From Anisus vortex (Eukaryota; Mollusca; Gastropoda; Planorbidae): a DNA stretch of 64,000 bases. This document shows, in pieces, positions 35,810-47,499 of this stretch (its first letter is position 1; each line of letters starts with the position of its first letter). The position numbers were made by a program, and so were the translations under genes. The stretch is from NCBI GenBank assembly GCA_949126835.1, contig OX421500.1, positions 15,160,681 through 15,224,680 of the forward strand, given 5' to 3'. Under the pieces are notes generated by a model. It was not told the DNA's origin and made no database searches. It saw nothing but the letters and a program-made list of their open reading frames with translations.

Positions 35810-38200
35810 CCTTTGTTTAGATTGTGTAATAAACGAATTAACATTCTTTTATGAACATCAGGCTAAAATAAGCACAGTTAGCAGCACACGAGAATAAAGA
35901 GATTTATTTTATTAACACATAGTTTACTTTTAGCTATCGGGTTTTCACCCAATTACATAATAAATTATGCTGGTTAAAAGCTGTTAAGGCGTTTCTTGCG
36001 ATTTGAAGGTCATTAGATTGGAACTAATATACACGTATCACTAAGCTAAACATAATTTCTTCTATTTGAAGTTGGAAATTTGTAAGTTTAAAACACGTAT
36101 GTCCAATAAGGGTGTATCAGGCATTACTTTTTTTTACCCTAACATTATATTTCTAGTATGAAATTAAGCATTGTTCTTTATATTGTAAATTATACATATT
36201 CGCAAAAGACAACTGTGGTTATTAGTTAGGCTATAAACATTCAAACACTCATGTATTACATTAGTAGTTTATTAAATGGACCTACATTATGTTTTTTTTA
36301 CTTATACACTATTACATTAACTATTACACTATTACACCTAAAGGTTCAAACTTAAACATTTTAATAAATAGTTCATTAAATATTGCTTGTAAAGAAAAAA
36401 AAAAGTAGAGACGTTAAGTATTAATTTATATAAATTATTAAATTGACTTCTTTTTATTAAGATATTTGATGATTTTGATATTTTATTGTACACACTTTGA
36501 ATATTGCTAATGTTATACTACTGGGTAAGTAAAAGTTGGCGTTATACTATATAAAAAAGAACTAACTTACAGTACAGCTTTTTTGTAAGCATTACGGAAG
36601 TCGTATATTAACTCAAGGAGGCATGTGGAATATTAAAACATTAAAATAACGCATACATTTATATAAACTTTTACAACAGCGAAAAAAAGGAAAGCATTAT
36701 TATCGTCACCATAGAGGCTCTTAGTAAATTTTCTAAAATGATTATTAGTTGATATATTTCTATGTACTATACACTATGTATGGGGTTTTAATTTTTTTAA
36801 GGATGTGTGTAATAAATGAATGGATATTCTTTATTTAACAACAGGCAAAAAAAACAACAGTTAGCAGCACACGAGTTAGAAGAACACTAATTTTATTTAT
36901 AGCTACCGGGTTTTTACAAAATTACACTTTCAATAAATTTTGAGCTGTGAAAGCTTTTCTTCCGATTGAAACTTAATTGATTTAAACATATAAAATAAAA
37001 CGTGACATAGTTTCTTTTAATTGAAAAGTTGTAAATTCAGGTAAGTTTCAAACTCTTGTTCAATATTCTTCAATTTACTGCTATATACATTTACCTTATC
37101 ACTAACTATATGCCAATGTTGTACAATAATTTTTATCCGCATTATTTTTTAGGCTTTGTTTTTTATATTTCAAATCGCATAAGGTAATGTTGTTACAAGA
37201 TATATCCCCCGTGTGGGTATCCGGGTCCTGGAAATGGCCATGTGAAAGAATAACCCCACTGCTAACTCCCTTTTGCATGTCGTAAAAGGCGACTAATAGT
37301 GGGTTGTGCATTGGGTGTAACACGGAAACTTAAAACGTGTACACTGTGTGGTGCTGTTTGACAGAGGTCCATATTGCACTACCCTGGATAGAAATTTTGC
37401 GCTGCTCCTGTTGGGGCCTATGGTGTTGGTAGCATGGAGATGGGTGCGTGTAAAGGGTCCTGGATCCAGAATAGAACAATTCTACAGAGTATTCCCATAA
37501 TATAAAAAAACAAACTAAATGGCACAACTGCGTGTCATAACCATTTGCAGAGGTATGTGGATGACGGAGATTGGACCGTAGGCCAGCCCCACCTCACCAC
37601 AAGACTCAGTGCAGCCCGATCCCGGAGTACCACTCCCAGGTGCTGGGCACAAAACGGAAAACTTTCTTGAACTGCGGGATTTAACAAAAACACACAGGAA
37701 AACCCAGAATAACAATGACAGTGTGTCTGACATTGACTGCAAGAGAGCAAACTGCTCTGCAGACTGGCTAATAGAAGAAGAAGAAGTTACAAGATATACA
37801 CTTTAATACACTTAAGTAAACATATATATGTAGTTTAATAAGTTAACCTCCATCCATTTTTTCCCTCATACACTTGTAATTTCATACATGTAAAATGTAC
37901 AAACTATAACATATAAATGAATAATACTTTAACTTTAAGAAGGACTTGCAAATAAAATAAAATATATATAGTTGTGATTGGTGAACATTATTTTTTTTAT
38001 ATGTATTATTATTATTATTTATTTAATTTAAGATATTTGATGTTTTTATTTTGTTGTACAAGCTTACAGTATCGCTTGTGCTTTGTATCAGAGTTAGATT
38101 AAGCTAGTTGACATCATATTCTAAAAACAGCAATCTTATAGATGATGACGTGGCGTGTGGTTCATTTTGAAGCATTACGGAAATGATTTAACAGGTCAAT
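35810..38200. repeat. Degenerate tandem duplication of about 1 kb
   Basis: Two diverged copies are recognisable. 35820-36130 matches 36805-37110 (GTGTAATAAA, ACAGTTAGCAGCACACGAG, TAGCTAYCGGGTTTT). Further on, 36460-36610 matches 38025-38190 (TAAGATATTTGATG, AAGCATTACGGAA). The second copy is longer because of the insertion at 37205-37785. No coding content is seen. Confidence 0.6.
37205..37785 (+). mobile_element. Retroposed nonautonomous element with 13-bp target duplication
   Basis: GTTACAAGATATA lies immediately on both sides (37192-37204 and 37786-37798). The 3' end is a (GAA)n tail, as in target-primed reverse transcription. The body starts TCCCCCGTGTGGGTATCCGG and contains TGTCGTAAAAGGCGACTAAT, a motif I associate with the 5' UTR of APE-type invertebrate LINEs. 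It holds no reverse transcriptase. It is therefore probably a LINE-mobilised element with LINE-derived ends. The short frames inside it on both strands are not genes. Confidence 0.7.
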
Positions 38201-38579
38201 TACTTGAAGAGCCTTTACAAACTTATGAAGCGCCCCAGGGCAAAAGTTTTAGCGCCGCCCCCTTGCATACTGTAATTGCTTGTTTAGTGCTATATTTGCT
38301 ATATTTAGACTACATTTGCTCCCCCCCTGGAAATGTTGCCCCCGGCCCCCGGGCATATGCCCCCCTCTGACATCTCCCCCTTATGTGAGGGCACTGAATA
38401 CTTGTGTTAATATGTAACATATAAATAACTAAACGTACATAAAATCTACTATTAATAGCTACAACTATAACTAAACTAGAGCTACATCTAAACTAAAACT
38501 CCAACTAAACTGAAGCTATAAATAAACTACAACTACAACTACAACTAAATTACACGCAGCTACGATTTATTGTTTCTTC

Positions 38580-39090
38580 TTCTTTTTCATAATACTGTGG
38601 AGACCCCCGTTAGAACCGAGGAAAGAGTCCACAATTTAAATACACATAAAATAAAAAGCATCACAAACAACAATTATTAACAGATGACAGAGTGTCACTT
38701 TAGGTTTTTAGACCAGCCCTTCAGTGACGATTTGAAAGCCGGAACAGTAGGGGCAGTGATGGAGGCCTGGTCCAGGGTGTTCCACAGCCTAATGGCTGAC
38801 GTCGGTACTTGCATGTGGGACATGCAGCTTGAGCTGATGGCCTTGTGTAGAGCGGGATACCTGTTGGATTCGTCCTGGCCGAGTGGACATATCCACGTGG
38901 CGGTTCACTATCTTGTAAATAGTGGTGACCTTGTTTATCGCTCTGCGGTGTTGTAGGGACTCCAGTTGGAGTTGGGCCACCAATGCAGAGGCGCTAGTTT
39001 TAAGGCCGTAGTCCTGTAAGATACGACGTGCCGCTAGACGTTGGGTCATCTCCAGCTTAGATATCATGTGTTGTTGTTGTTTGACCAACT
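38580..39090 (-). pseudogene. LINE reverse transcriptase C-terminal fragment
   Basis: The minus-strand frame from 39088 gives KLEMTQRLAARRILQDYG, LVAQLQLESLQHRRAINKVT and TIYKIVNRHVDMSTRPGRIQ, then HQLKLHVPHASTDVSH. The region 38780-38690 continues in another frame as LWNTLDQASITAPTVPAFKS and LKGWSKNLK*. This is the typical end of a CR1/L2-like LINE polyprotein. At least one frameshift separates the blocks. It is only the 3' end of the element. Confidence 0.8.
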
Positions 39091-40167
39091 AATGAGGTTA
39101 AGCGGAAAGCCTACACCAATCATCAATGTTTCATACTGTCAATATAATAAAGAACTTAAGTTAAAAGTTCTTCTACTACATCGGGATTTCCCCGTTTGAC
39201 GAAAATTCTGCTTACTAAGAAATAGTCGTTTACGTGTCAGTCGATGCTATAAATAGCAAAACTTCAGGCCAGACGCCATTTTTCTTTGATTAGAACTCCA
39301 GTCTCCGAGTCCAAAATAATTAGATTTACACTTTTATAGATTGTTTACATTAATTTGGTTTTTCTAAAAACAATGTAAGTCTTTATGATAGTTTTATTTC
39401 GGTAATTTTTTTTAATATTATTATTTTAATAATTTAATTTATATCTATAAAACAATTTACACCTCTGGACGAATGACATTTATTTGACCCACTTTATCCA
39501 TAGTAAAAGGTGTGTAATGTATCCAGGGTTATGAGGGTAGAAATAATAGTGTTACTAGATAAGAGCGGACGGGCAGTATCTGCTGGTGCCAATATTCACG
39601 ATCGGTTCCTAAGGAGGCCTCAGCGCGGCGATCATTATAAACAGGTAGTACATCCATTATGCCCCGCCAGCACACGAGGTAGATCGGTGTACTTACTGGC
39701 TAACTCCTAGGACAAATAAGAGATATGGGCTTTGTCGGAAGGAATTCGTAGGGGAAACCTGGCGACTGCGAACTGACCGATTGACTAGCCTGGATTTCCA
39801 GAACATAGTCTAGAGTCTAGCAGGACCGAAGCAATTTGGCCCTGAGCTCCCGAAAATAAAACTTTACCTCGGAACGAATCGGCCCCCAGCTCGATACCGA
39901 AGGCCTCATGTGCCATTAGGCAAGGGCTTTCCGGTGTTTTAACGTGGAAGGAAACAAAAGTTCCGGTCGCTGATCATTTTTATTATAAATAATAGAATTA
40001 TATATTTTTAATTCATAATGATGTCTCTAGCATCCAATTTTAGCGTTAAATACTAAGGAATTGATGTATAGGCCTACATAGACTAACGCAAATTTAAGTC
40101 AAAATGCTCTATAAGTTATTAGAATGAAATAATTTATTATTAAACAATATTAATTTAATTTGATTGC
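39091..40167. other. Noncoding DNA with a GC-rich island (39480-39980)
   Basis: 39100-39480 is AT-rich. 39480-39980 is clearly richer in G and C, with no long frame (largest 66 codons at 39510-39710) and no family match. It may be an old mobile element or a regulatory island of the gene whose possible first exon begins at 40168. Confidence 0.4.
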
Positions 40168-40283
40168 AGAAAAGAACCATCTTTAAAATGTCTACACAGA
40201 AGAGAAAAAATGAATCTGAAAACGAATCTGTAAAGAAACAAAAAAATGAATTGTTAGACACACAATGTCTGCCTATAGAGAAT
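40168..40283 (+). CDS. Possible 5' coding exon, lysine-rich
   Basis: The stretch has the form of an exon. The acceptor-like TTTGATTGCAG ends at 40167, ATG is at 40188, 32 codons follow (MSTQKRKNESENESVKKQKN and then ELLDTQCLPIEN), and a consensus donor GTAAGT starts at 40284. The peptide is rich in K, E and N with two basic clusters (QKRK, KKQK) that could act as a nuclear localisation signal. Its downstream partner is not certain. The next supported exon (50799) needs a phase-1 upstream end, whereas this exon ends in phase 0. So either a further exon lies between them or they are unrelated. The exon model is inference from splice signals only. Confidence 0.4.
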
Positions 40284-40394
40284 GTAAGTAAACATAGTTC
40301 TATTATTTTCATGATGTATTTTATGTTAATTATACATATATTTGTCTGACATGTTGTTGCAACATGTGTTAAATGTTTTACACTTACATAATTA

Positions 40395-40806
40395 TTAAAA
40401 AAGCTAAAAGGAACATTCGCAAGGCAATTGCTTGTACTTTTTCATTGATCCGTGAGTGAAAAATTGACCAATGGTACGATAATGGGGACAACTGACAAGG
40501 GCCGAGGTTTGTGGCAACATCTAAAACGACCCAATCGAGCCGATCCGGATATGGGAATTATCTACATTAGCCCATTTTCTAACTGGGACTTGTTCGAAAG
40601 GGGCCTACTTCAGTAGATTCAGGTCTGCGGTGTCCAAACGGCAGATATGTAGAAGAGACGGTCGAGCAAGTGCTTGCAGAATTCCACTTTCTTGTAGGAT
40701 CTTCGAATGGACAGGGACGGTCAATCGTTTATGACGACCTTTATGGGAATGTATCACAGCTGCTTGATACATCAGACATAGTTCTCCGAGAGAGATATTT
40801 CGGTTG
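40395..40806 (+). pseudogene. RNase H-LINE remnant
   Basis: Plus-strand pieces align by eye with the minus-strand protein at 59295-59921. TDKGRGLWQHLKRPNRADPD matches SDKGREVWRHLPRPNRADPW. Further on, RYVEETVEQVLAEFHFLVGS matches the CAEEKETVEHILRECPHLVD block, followed by YDDLYGNVSQLLDTSDIVLR and a stop at 40806. The first cysteines of the zinc-knuckle-like motif are lost. Frameshifts are present. It lies in the intron of the putative gene starting at 40168. Confidence 0.75.
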
Positions 40807-41914
40807 AGAAGTGAAGTTTAAGTCTGTTTCCAAATCAGATCGGTGCCGATGAAGGTGTGACGGGGAAAAGTCAACTGATTTATGATAAATCTGACAATGT
40901 ACACATTGTTTGATAACATCTGTATAGCGTTTGAGGAGGGGGCAGTTATTGAATGTAATCTATTGTCCCGACTGTAACACTGATTATGGCGTATAAGACT
41001 GGTCATTAGAAAGCACTTCTGTACCTGTGAGCCTCAAATAATGGCAACGTGTATAAACCACCGATACGTTTACATTAAGAATACATTGGAGAGCGAACGC
41101 TTATGGAGCAGCTAATGCTCCGGGTGCCCGCTTATCATTGCAATATGGCAAGGTCTGTGACCCCGGTGGGGAGATAGAAATTGACGCATCAGACCCGTCT
41201 CACAAACCACCCAGTGTCGGAATGCCTATCTTTAGTGTGGGTTTGTGCTACCTGTTGGTCTTGCAGGTATACGGGTGAGCCACTACGGTAATTATCCTAA
41301 GGGGATTCCGCAGTTGACTAATATATTGGGCTGCGAAAACCGTACTCTGTTACAAGGCAAGTCACGCTTTCGGCGTTCTCTCCCTTCCCCCCTTGTTTAC
41401 CTTTAGCAAAATTTAAGACATTGACTAAAGAGCCGGATGGCTTGTTAGTGTGTCGTTGTTTTTTAGGCATTTTAAATTCGGACATTACATTAGGATTAAA
41501 TATAACAACACACAAAAAAATATTTTTTCAATGTACAAAACTGTTCTACTAAGCAAGACTAAAAAAATGTTCCTCCCTCACCAAGACCAATGTATGAGCA
41601 CGACGTTATGTCCACAACTAGCACCAAAACAAAATAAACACAACGCTTTCAATTAACTTTAGACTTTAGACAGTGTTACCAACGAAATTAATTTGCAGAC
41701 CATGTTTCTATTTAAATGTCCAAAGCTAATCGATCTCACGCATGCATCATTACTTCTTCAACATAACATTACCGACACAAAACAATACAGAACAGCTAAA
41801 TAAAACATATATTATAAGGATCATTTTAATTACATTAGTTTGGTAACGACTACAAGATAGCTAACGATTCTGCAACATTGTTTTAACAGAAATAGAAATA
41901 AAGTAAAAGTATAG
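40807..41914. other. Noncoding DNA
   Basis: 40807-41345 is relatively GC-rich without long frames and could be the 3' flank of the LINE remnant. The minus frame 41515-41318 (MPKKQRHTNKPSGSLVNVLN and onward) has no recognised family. 41500-41914 is AT-rich. Confidence 0.4.
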
Positions 41915-42655
41915 TATCAGATATGCTGATAATATCGACCTGTTGGCCGAGAGCAACAACGAGCCGATAGAGAAAGGGCATAGGGAATGAATATCAGCTC
42001 AGAAAAGAGTAAAATAATGACCAACACCACATATGCCAGAAGTGCAAACATCACATTGAACCAACAACAACTGGAAGAAGTAAATAATTTCAAATATCTA
42101 GGAGCAATCATATCCGCAGACGGACGCTGTGAGTCAGAAATTCGAGCAAGGATTCGGACTGCAATGGCTGCAATGCTCAGCAAAGCTCAGACTTTACAGA
42201 ATCCTTGTCAGAACAATTGCTCTGTATGGATGTGAGACCTGGACGCTGCAGTATTTCGAAAATAGATGCATGATAAAAAAAACTTCGAATCTCCTGCGTA
42301 GAACACATGACTAATGCGTATATATGGGGCAGAATATCCTCAATTGTAGGCCCTCAAGAGAACATGATGACAACAATCAAACGTCGCAAACTGAAATGGT
42401 TGGGTCTTGTGTTGCTACACAATAGCCTGTCAAAAACAATCTTCCAGAGCACGGTGGAAGGTGCGCGTAGAAGAGGTCGTCAGTGGGGATGCTGGTTCGA
42501 TAATGTAAAGTATTGGACAGGGCTGCAGTTTACTCAACTACTGACAACCTCTCAAAATAGGCAAACGTGGAGAAAGTTGACTGCTGAAGTGTCCATTCGC
42601 TCCCCTCAACGACCAAAATGGTCATGGGATTGATGATGATGATGATAGTATCCTC
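41915..42655 (+). pseudogene. RTE/APE-type LINE, C-terminal third, decayed
   Basis: It begins inside the reverse transcriptase at the catalytic C box, which reads YADN instead of YADD (41922-41933). Then come EVNNFKYLGAIISADGRCES and EIRARIRTAMAAM, a frameshift, LRLYRILVRTIALYGCETWT, another shift, and ISSIVGPQENMMTTIKRRKL, KWLGLVL and RRRGRQWGCWFDNVKYWTGL, ending RPKWSWD*. A (GAT)n tail follows at 42630-42648, typical of this class. The copy is 5' truncated and inactive. It lies in the putative intron between 40284 and 50798. Confidence 0.85.
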
Positions 42656-43639
42656 AAAAGACCAAAATGGTCCAATTGGATTTTGTAGCGAGCATGAACA
42701 CCTATCAGTACCGAAAGCATCACGATACCTTATGTTTGGGGTGTATGTGCGACGTTATAACGCTCTCATAATGCCATTCGGCCCTGAAATTGCCAACTTT
42801 CCTAACTTCATAATAAATATTAGATTAAATCATATAACGATGCTTAGAATTTTTGTTTTAAAAATTAAAGTTAGTAAATATTTCTTAGTGTGAATTTAAA
42901 TATATTTTTTATAACTTTGAATCAGTCATAAAAAACAACATCATGAAATGTATATTAAAATGAATAGTACATTTTACCAATTTAAATGTAACGTGTGGAA
43001 TGTAACTGAAACTTATCTTTTTTTTTTTCAAAAAAACAAAACATTTTAATTTCCTTATAAACAAAATGATTCATTTAGTCTACATTTTCTTTCTTTTCTA
43101 TTAGCACTTATTTATTTTTCCAATATCAAAAAGCATTGCAGGGAACTAATAAATTGAGATTTTATATAAACATTAAAATGTGTGACTAAAGCTCAAACCA
43201 AGCATGAATTTAATATAAATATAAGTGATTACTGTTGAGTGTGTTAAAAATGTAAAGAAGACAATAAATAGACTTTCGGCAATTTAATCTTGGAATACAT
43301 TTTATGTAAAATATGAATGATAATTTTCTAAACTAGGGCCTACTTTAATAAAAATCCTATAATATAGGTACAGACATCCAGGCACCGGGTTGTTCTGAGA
43401 CGGGGTTGCTGCGTTCATTGATTCCTCTCCACCGAGACCCGAGGCTTCTTGGCAGTGCAATGGGTCTCGCACCCGCAGCGGGAGTTGTACCCATGCGTTC
43501 GCCCGCCGGTGTAATCCTAATTGGATCGTATCGGCGGTTTACACACTTCGCCAGTCTTTGAGGTCCATGGGTACAGAAGTGAACACCTGTGTTATATTCA
43601 GTCAGTGATAGTTTATAATTTATTTTTAATTTCGATTAG
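42656..43639. other. Noncoding DNA with GC-rich patch (43370-43600)
   Basis: AT-rich apart from 43370-43600, which contains GGGTCTCGCACCCGCAGCGG and CGGTGTAATCCTAATTGGA and resembles part of 15950-16010. I cannot assign it. Confidence 0.4.
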
Positions 43640-43921
43640 TTTTTATGTAAATCGTTATGCTATAAATGCCTCAATGACTCTGCCCCAGATTATCTAATTT
43701 CGTGTCTGGAAATATATACAAAACCACGCCCATTTCGATCGGCTGCGCACAAACTCAATTTGACGATCCCGCGGACAAAACTCGTGACAGCTAGTCAGCT
43801 GGCCTTCACCTACTCCGGCCCCTCCGCATGGAACACTCTGCCACTCCAGCTGCGACAAAGCTCAAACTTTAACATTTTCAAGACCGGACTCAAGACGCAC
43901 CTGTTTCTTATGGACTCCTAG
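43640..43921 (+). pseudogene. LINE reverse transcriptase C-terminus (no start codon)
   Basis: An uninterrupted frame of 93 codons without a methionine start. It reads FLCKSLCYKCLNDSAPDYLI, then PFRSAAHKLNLTIPRTKLVT, then FTYSGPSAWNTLPLQLRQSS, then IFKTGLKTHLFLMDS*. It matches the conserved C-terminus (YKCLNxxAPxYL ... GPxxWNxLPxxLR ... FKxxLKTHLF) of CR1/L2-type LINEs. The 3' UTR has TAAGCGCATAGAAC and GCGCTATATAAG, then an ATT-rich end near 44040. The frame is well preserved, so the copy is younger than most others here, but it is 5' truncated. Confidence 0.85.
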
Positions 43922-44986
43922 CCCACTCACATTTTTAAATATTTGCCTGTTATTGTTATCATCGTCTGTAATTGTTAAGCGCATAGAACTGATTGCGGGA
44001 TATGCGCTATATAAGCTTCATTTATTATTATATTATTATTATTTTATTGTAGTATAAATTCTGTAGTGTTAGACATGAACTAGGCTTTATTAATGTATTA
44101 TTAAATATAAACTAATACTTTCTAAAAAAGAAAACTAAATTAGGCCTATATTAATAAAAATGTGTAGATAGCCTAATAATTAGACTAACGATTTAAAAAA
44201 AAAAAAAACATGTAGATTTCAATTTGAGTAAAATTTTTGCCCTAATTCTTAAAAATAACAAAATGATTAAATTTTCAAGTGCTCGTTAGTGTTCAATGTC
44301 AAGAAATAATTTCAATTGTTATGGTAGGCTTTCTTTGCCTAACCTTGCTAGTATTTGCTAGGTTATAACATAATTATTTTTAATATGACATGAACACTGA
44401 CATAGACAAAGGGACTTAGACCTATATACATAGTGATAGTCTGATTACTATCTTCTATCCCTAGTAGATTATTAATAATAAACTATTATTAAATAAATAT
44501 TTTTGTAGTTATGTCAAATTCATATGATTGATTGATTTAATATGGGCCTATTTAAAGGTAATAGCCTTCTAATATGTTATTATAATCTACTAATATATAC
44601 CAATACCAATTTTAAATTTTTTTCGTTTATTTTTTTTAATGTAATAAATTTAATGGCATTATTCTGATTTGACATTACTTTTTCTTAAACTAAGTAAATA
44701 TTTTGTTTAATATGTAAAAAAGACTATCTAAACTAAGAGTAAGACAATTATTCTTAAGGCTATGGCCATATCTAAATGTCAATCAACCTCATTTAAATTA
44801 ATGTTTAGAGCTCATTAAATTCTTTTGAGAGTATAATTTTATATATATATATTTTTTTTAAAGTTTATTAATTTAATTATTTAATTACTGTTACTTTTAA
44901 ATGTTTGATGGCAGTTGTCTGAGATGTACATCTTAATCTTGTTTATTTTGCTTATGAAATTTATTTATTTAGTTATCATAACATTA
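43922..44986. other. AT-rich noncoding DNA
   Basis: After the LINE tail nothing is recognisable. The sequence is very AT-rich with homopolymer runs. Confidence 0.5.
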
Positions 44987-45230
44987 TCAGGTGAGAATAA
45001 CAAGGTTCTAACAAGCATTTTGGTGAAACGGAGATATTTGAGTTTTAAATTTTGAAATCTTTAAGCCAATTTAAAGTAAGAACTATGTTACATTGGACTT
45101 TGTGAGAAGAGGAAAGAACTAAATGATTCCAACTTTTGTCAGATTATAGAAAGGTCATTTAAAATTATCACAGGGCCCATAAGTTATTTTTTCCCAAAAT
45201 CGCAGTTAGAACCTTGTTATTCTCACCTGA
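44987..45230. mobile_element. MITE with perfect 26-bp terminal inverted repeats
   Basis: The first 26 bases (starting TCAGGTGAGAATAACAAGG, 44987-45012) are the exact reverse complement of the last 26 (45205-45230). The element is 244 bp, AT-rich inside and without coding capacity. Perfect termini point to recent insertion. I could not find a clear target duplication, so the superfamily is unassigned. Confidence 0.85.
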
Positions 45231-45242
45231 CGATGTGTACAC

Positions 45243-45850
45243 AATAAATAAGATAAGATAAGATAAGATTGCTTTATTGATCCAAATGAATGGAAAATTG
45301 ACTTGATTACATAAATTCCGTCTTTCAGCATACCTAAAACAATAGTAAATAACCATATGTACGCAAACACAATAGACATTCACGCAAACTATTATACCAA
45401 GTATCATACAAGAAAAAAAGTAGGCCTATTATTTAGGAGTCAGCTATTGAGCCATTGAATTTCCTGACTGAAAGATGATTCTTTTGAAAGAGTCTCACTG
45501 ACAGTGGAACAAAAGAGTTCCTAAATCTCTCTGTTCTTGCCCTTATTGAGAGAAGCCGACCACTTCGACTAGATATTATGTAACTATCATGAAGCGGGTG
45601 TGCATGATCTTAGAGGATTTTATCAATCATAGACAGACACCTTGGACTGAAAATATCCAACAGTCGCCGAGTAAAATAGATTCATAATGGTTTGCTCTAT
45701 ATGAAATATTTTTAGTTTATTAAGACAGAAAAGTCGTTGGTGCATTTTCTTACAAAGGCTTTGGCAGTGGTCAGATCAAGTCATTTTGCCAGTAATTGTG
45801 ACGCCAAGATATTTATATTGCGAGACTTGATCTATTAATGTATCGAATAT
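45243..45850 (-). pseudogene. LINE reverse transcriptase C-terminus with TATCT-type tail
   Basis: On the minus strand from about 45845, frames give DQVSQYKYLGVTITGKMT, then CKKMHQRLFCLNKLKIFHIE, then CLSMIDKIL, HPLHDSYIISSRSGRLLSIR, ARTERFRNSFVPLSVRLFQK and NHLSVRKFNGSIADS. This is the thumb-to-C-terminus of a LINE polyprotein. The 3' UTR (AATGGAAAATTGACTTG complement) ends in AATAAAGCAATCTTATCTTA repeats at 45243-45280. The same tail family is at 61315-61557 and 4541-4830. Several stops and frameshifts make it inactive. Confidence 0.85.
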
Positions 45851-46060
45851 TATATAAATATAGCATATTTTTTGGCCTACATATCACGTAGTTTGTAAAG
45901 TAAGTTCTATATTTGTATTTATTATAAAACTTTTTTTTTATACATAAATATACGTTTTTTGTAATGTAATACAGACATATACAATTGTGTTGATGTCGTA
46001 TAAATAATCTATCATATAGCTGATGTTTTAGAATAATAGTTTTAGTATTGTTTTAAATTA
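45851..46060. other. AT-rich noncoding spacer
   Basis: Nothing recognised. Confidence 0.5.
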
Positions 46061-46252
46061 TTATATGATGAGATCCGGGCGAATAGACAATTAATATAAG
46101 AATGCTATAACCATTGCGCATGAACGAGAAATTCTTGAGTTCCGCCCTCCTGTAGACCCACGATGTCCGACCATTTTGTCTACTGTTAATTATTGGTACT
46201 CTTGTTGATGTTATCTGTATTGTTAATTTAGATTATGTTTACAACCATAACA
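46061..46252 (+). repeat. 5' LTR of the deleted element
   Basis: 192 bp. It aligns with 47500-47661 apart from a 22-bp extra segment after TTTTGTCTACTG (46185-46206). The first bases are mutated (TTATATGATG against TGTTATGATG). The divergence between the two LTRs indicates an old insertion. Confidence 0.75.
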
Positions 46253-46917
46253 ATCGTGGCCAGTAAATAAGCTTATCAGTCAAGTAAGTTACGGTAAATT
46301 GACATAAGACTATAAACAAAAAAAACACTAAGAGAAACGATGGCAGAATCAGTAACACAATAAGAACTGATGAAAATGCTACGTCAACAAAATGAGGCCC
46401 TGACAATGTTAGCGTCGTTAACAGTACCGCACTACCAAACAAAGTTCGCAAGTTAAAATGAAAATCAATAATTGTACAATGATTACTGTGCTAGGCTTAC
46501 AACATTTACATTTGCTAACAATATACCTAAAGAAAAGTAAGCACATGTTTTCTTAGAAAACCAATCTGCTGAGGTGAACAAACTGTTAACAACAGTGCGC
46601 AAACAAAAAGATAATACACACGAGTTAATTAATAACCAAACTATAGATTACTCATCCATCCCCTGTTCACCGAGCACAGGGAAAACACCTAAGGATATTG
46701 CCTTCTGTAAGGGTGCAAACGGACTTACAAACAAAACTATTCATTTCATTAGGGAGATCCTTGTTAGGCAAGGTTATATGGGACTTCATCTGACTCTACA
46801 CGTTGGGCTTCAGGTACAGTCATCAAAGTGTTGAGTCCCCGCCTGTTCAAGATAATAAGGTTATTTAATGTTGGAACCATACTAACAAGAAAACCATAAA
46901 AACACATTTTTTTATCA

Positions 46918-47305
46918 TACTCCCTTTATTTGCAAACTAAGTTTACCATCATGTAATTAACAAATATCTGTGTCGCAAATCTCAAAAGATCTCCTTACTC
47001 TGTATGAATTGTTCTAAAAATAATCTTAGCGCATAATTTTTTTATCTAGCTTTGTGCCGAAAAAGTATAAAAAGTTGCACAGGCATTTTTTAAGCGAAAT
47101 CGAAATATTTCTTATACTTTCCTTTTAAGAAATGAATATTGTCATAAGTGTAGTATTAGTAAGTTGTTTTAATTGATAGTATGAATTGTTAGGCGCCACA
47201 AATCTGTTGTCCAAATTTCAGCTTGATCGGACCACGGAAAGTGGTCAAAAATTGAAGCCAATTTTTTCACCATTACAGACAATGCAACTTAAAATAAAGG
47301 GAGTA
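46918..47305. mobile_element. MITE nested in the LTR element, TA-flanked
   Basis: Terminal inverted repeats CTCCCTTTATTT and AAATAAAGGGAG bound a 388-bp AT-rich segment flanked by TA on each side, as in Tc1/mariner-type insertions. The right inner part carries TTTCAGCTTGATCGGACCAC. There is no coding capacity. A related end (TACTCCCTTTATTATA) appears alone near 53090. Confidence 0.7.
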
Positions 47306-47499
47306 AAAAAGACACTTAAACCAAATACTATCCAGATTTGACGCAGGAGAAAATACAGAGCCTGGATTATATATAGTGGCCGTGCCACATCTATCAGTCT
47401 TCATCGTAACCTCTTCTACCAGAAGTTTTGGCAACTCCTGCTGATCTACAGAGAAGACCGCATAACCCAAGATTGCCTGGAATTATATATTTTGAGAGG

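Noticed and set aside
40164..40349. 61-codon frame running past the donor site
   Set aside because: The residues after 40283 become hydrophobic and AT-driven, and GTAAGT gives a better end to the exon.
46574..46834. 86-codon plus-strand gene
   Set aside because: It lies inside the deleted LTR element, has no recognised domain, and is at most a remnant of that element.
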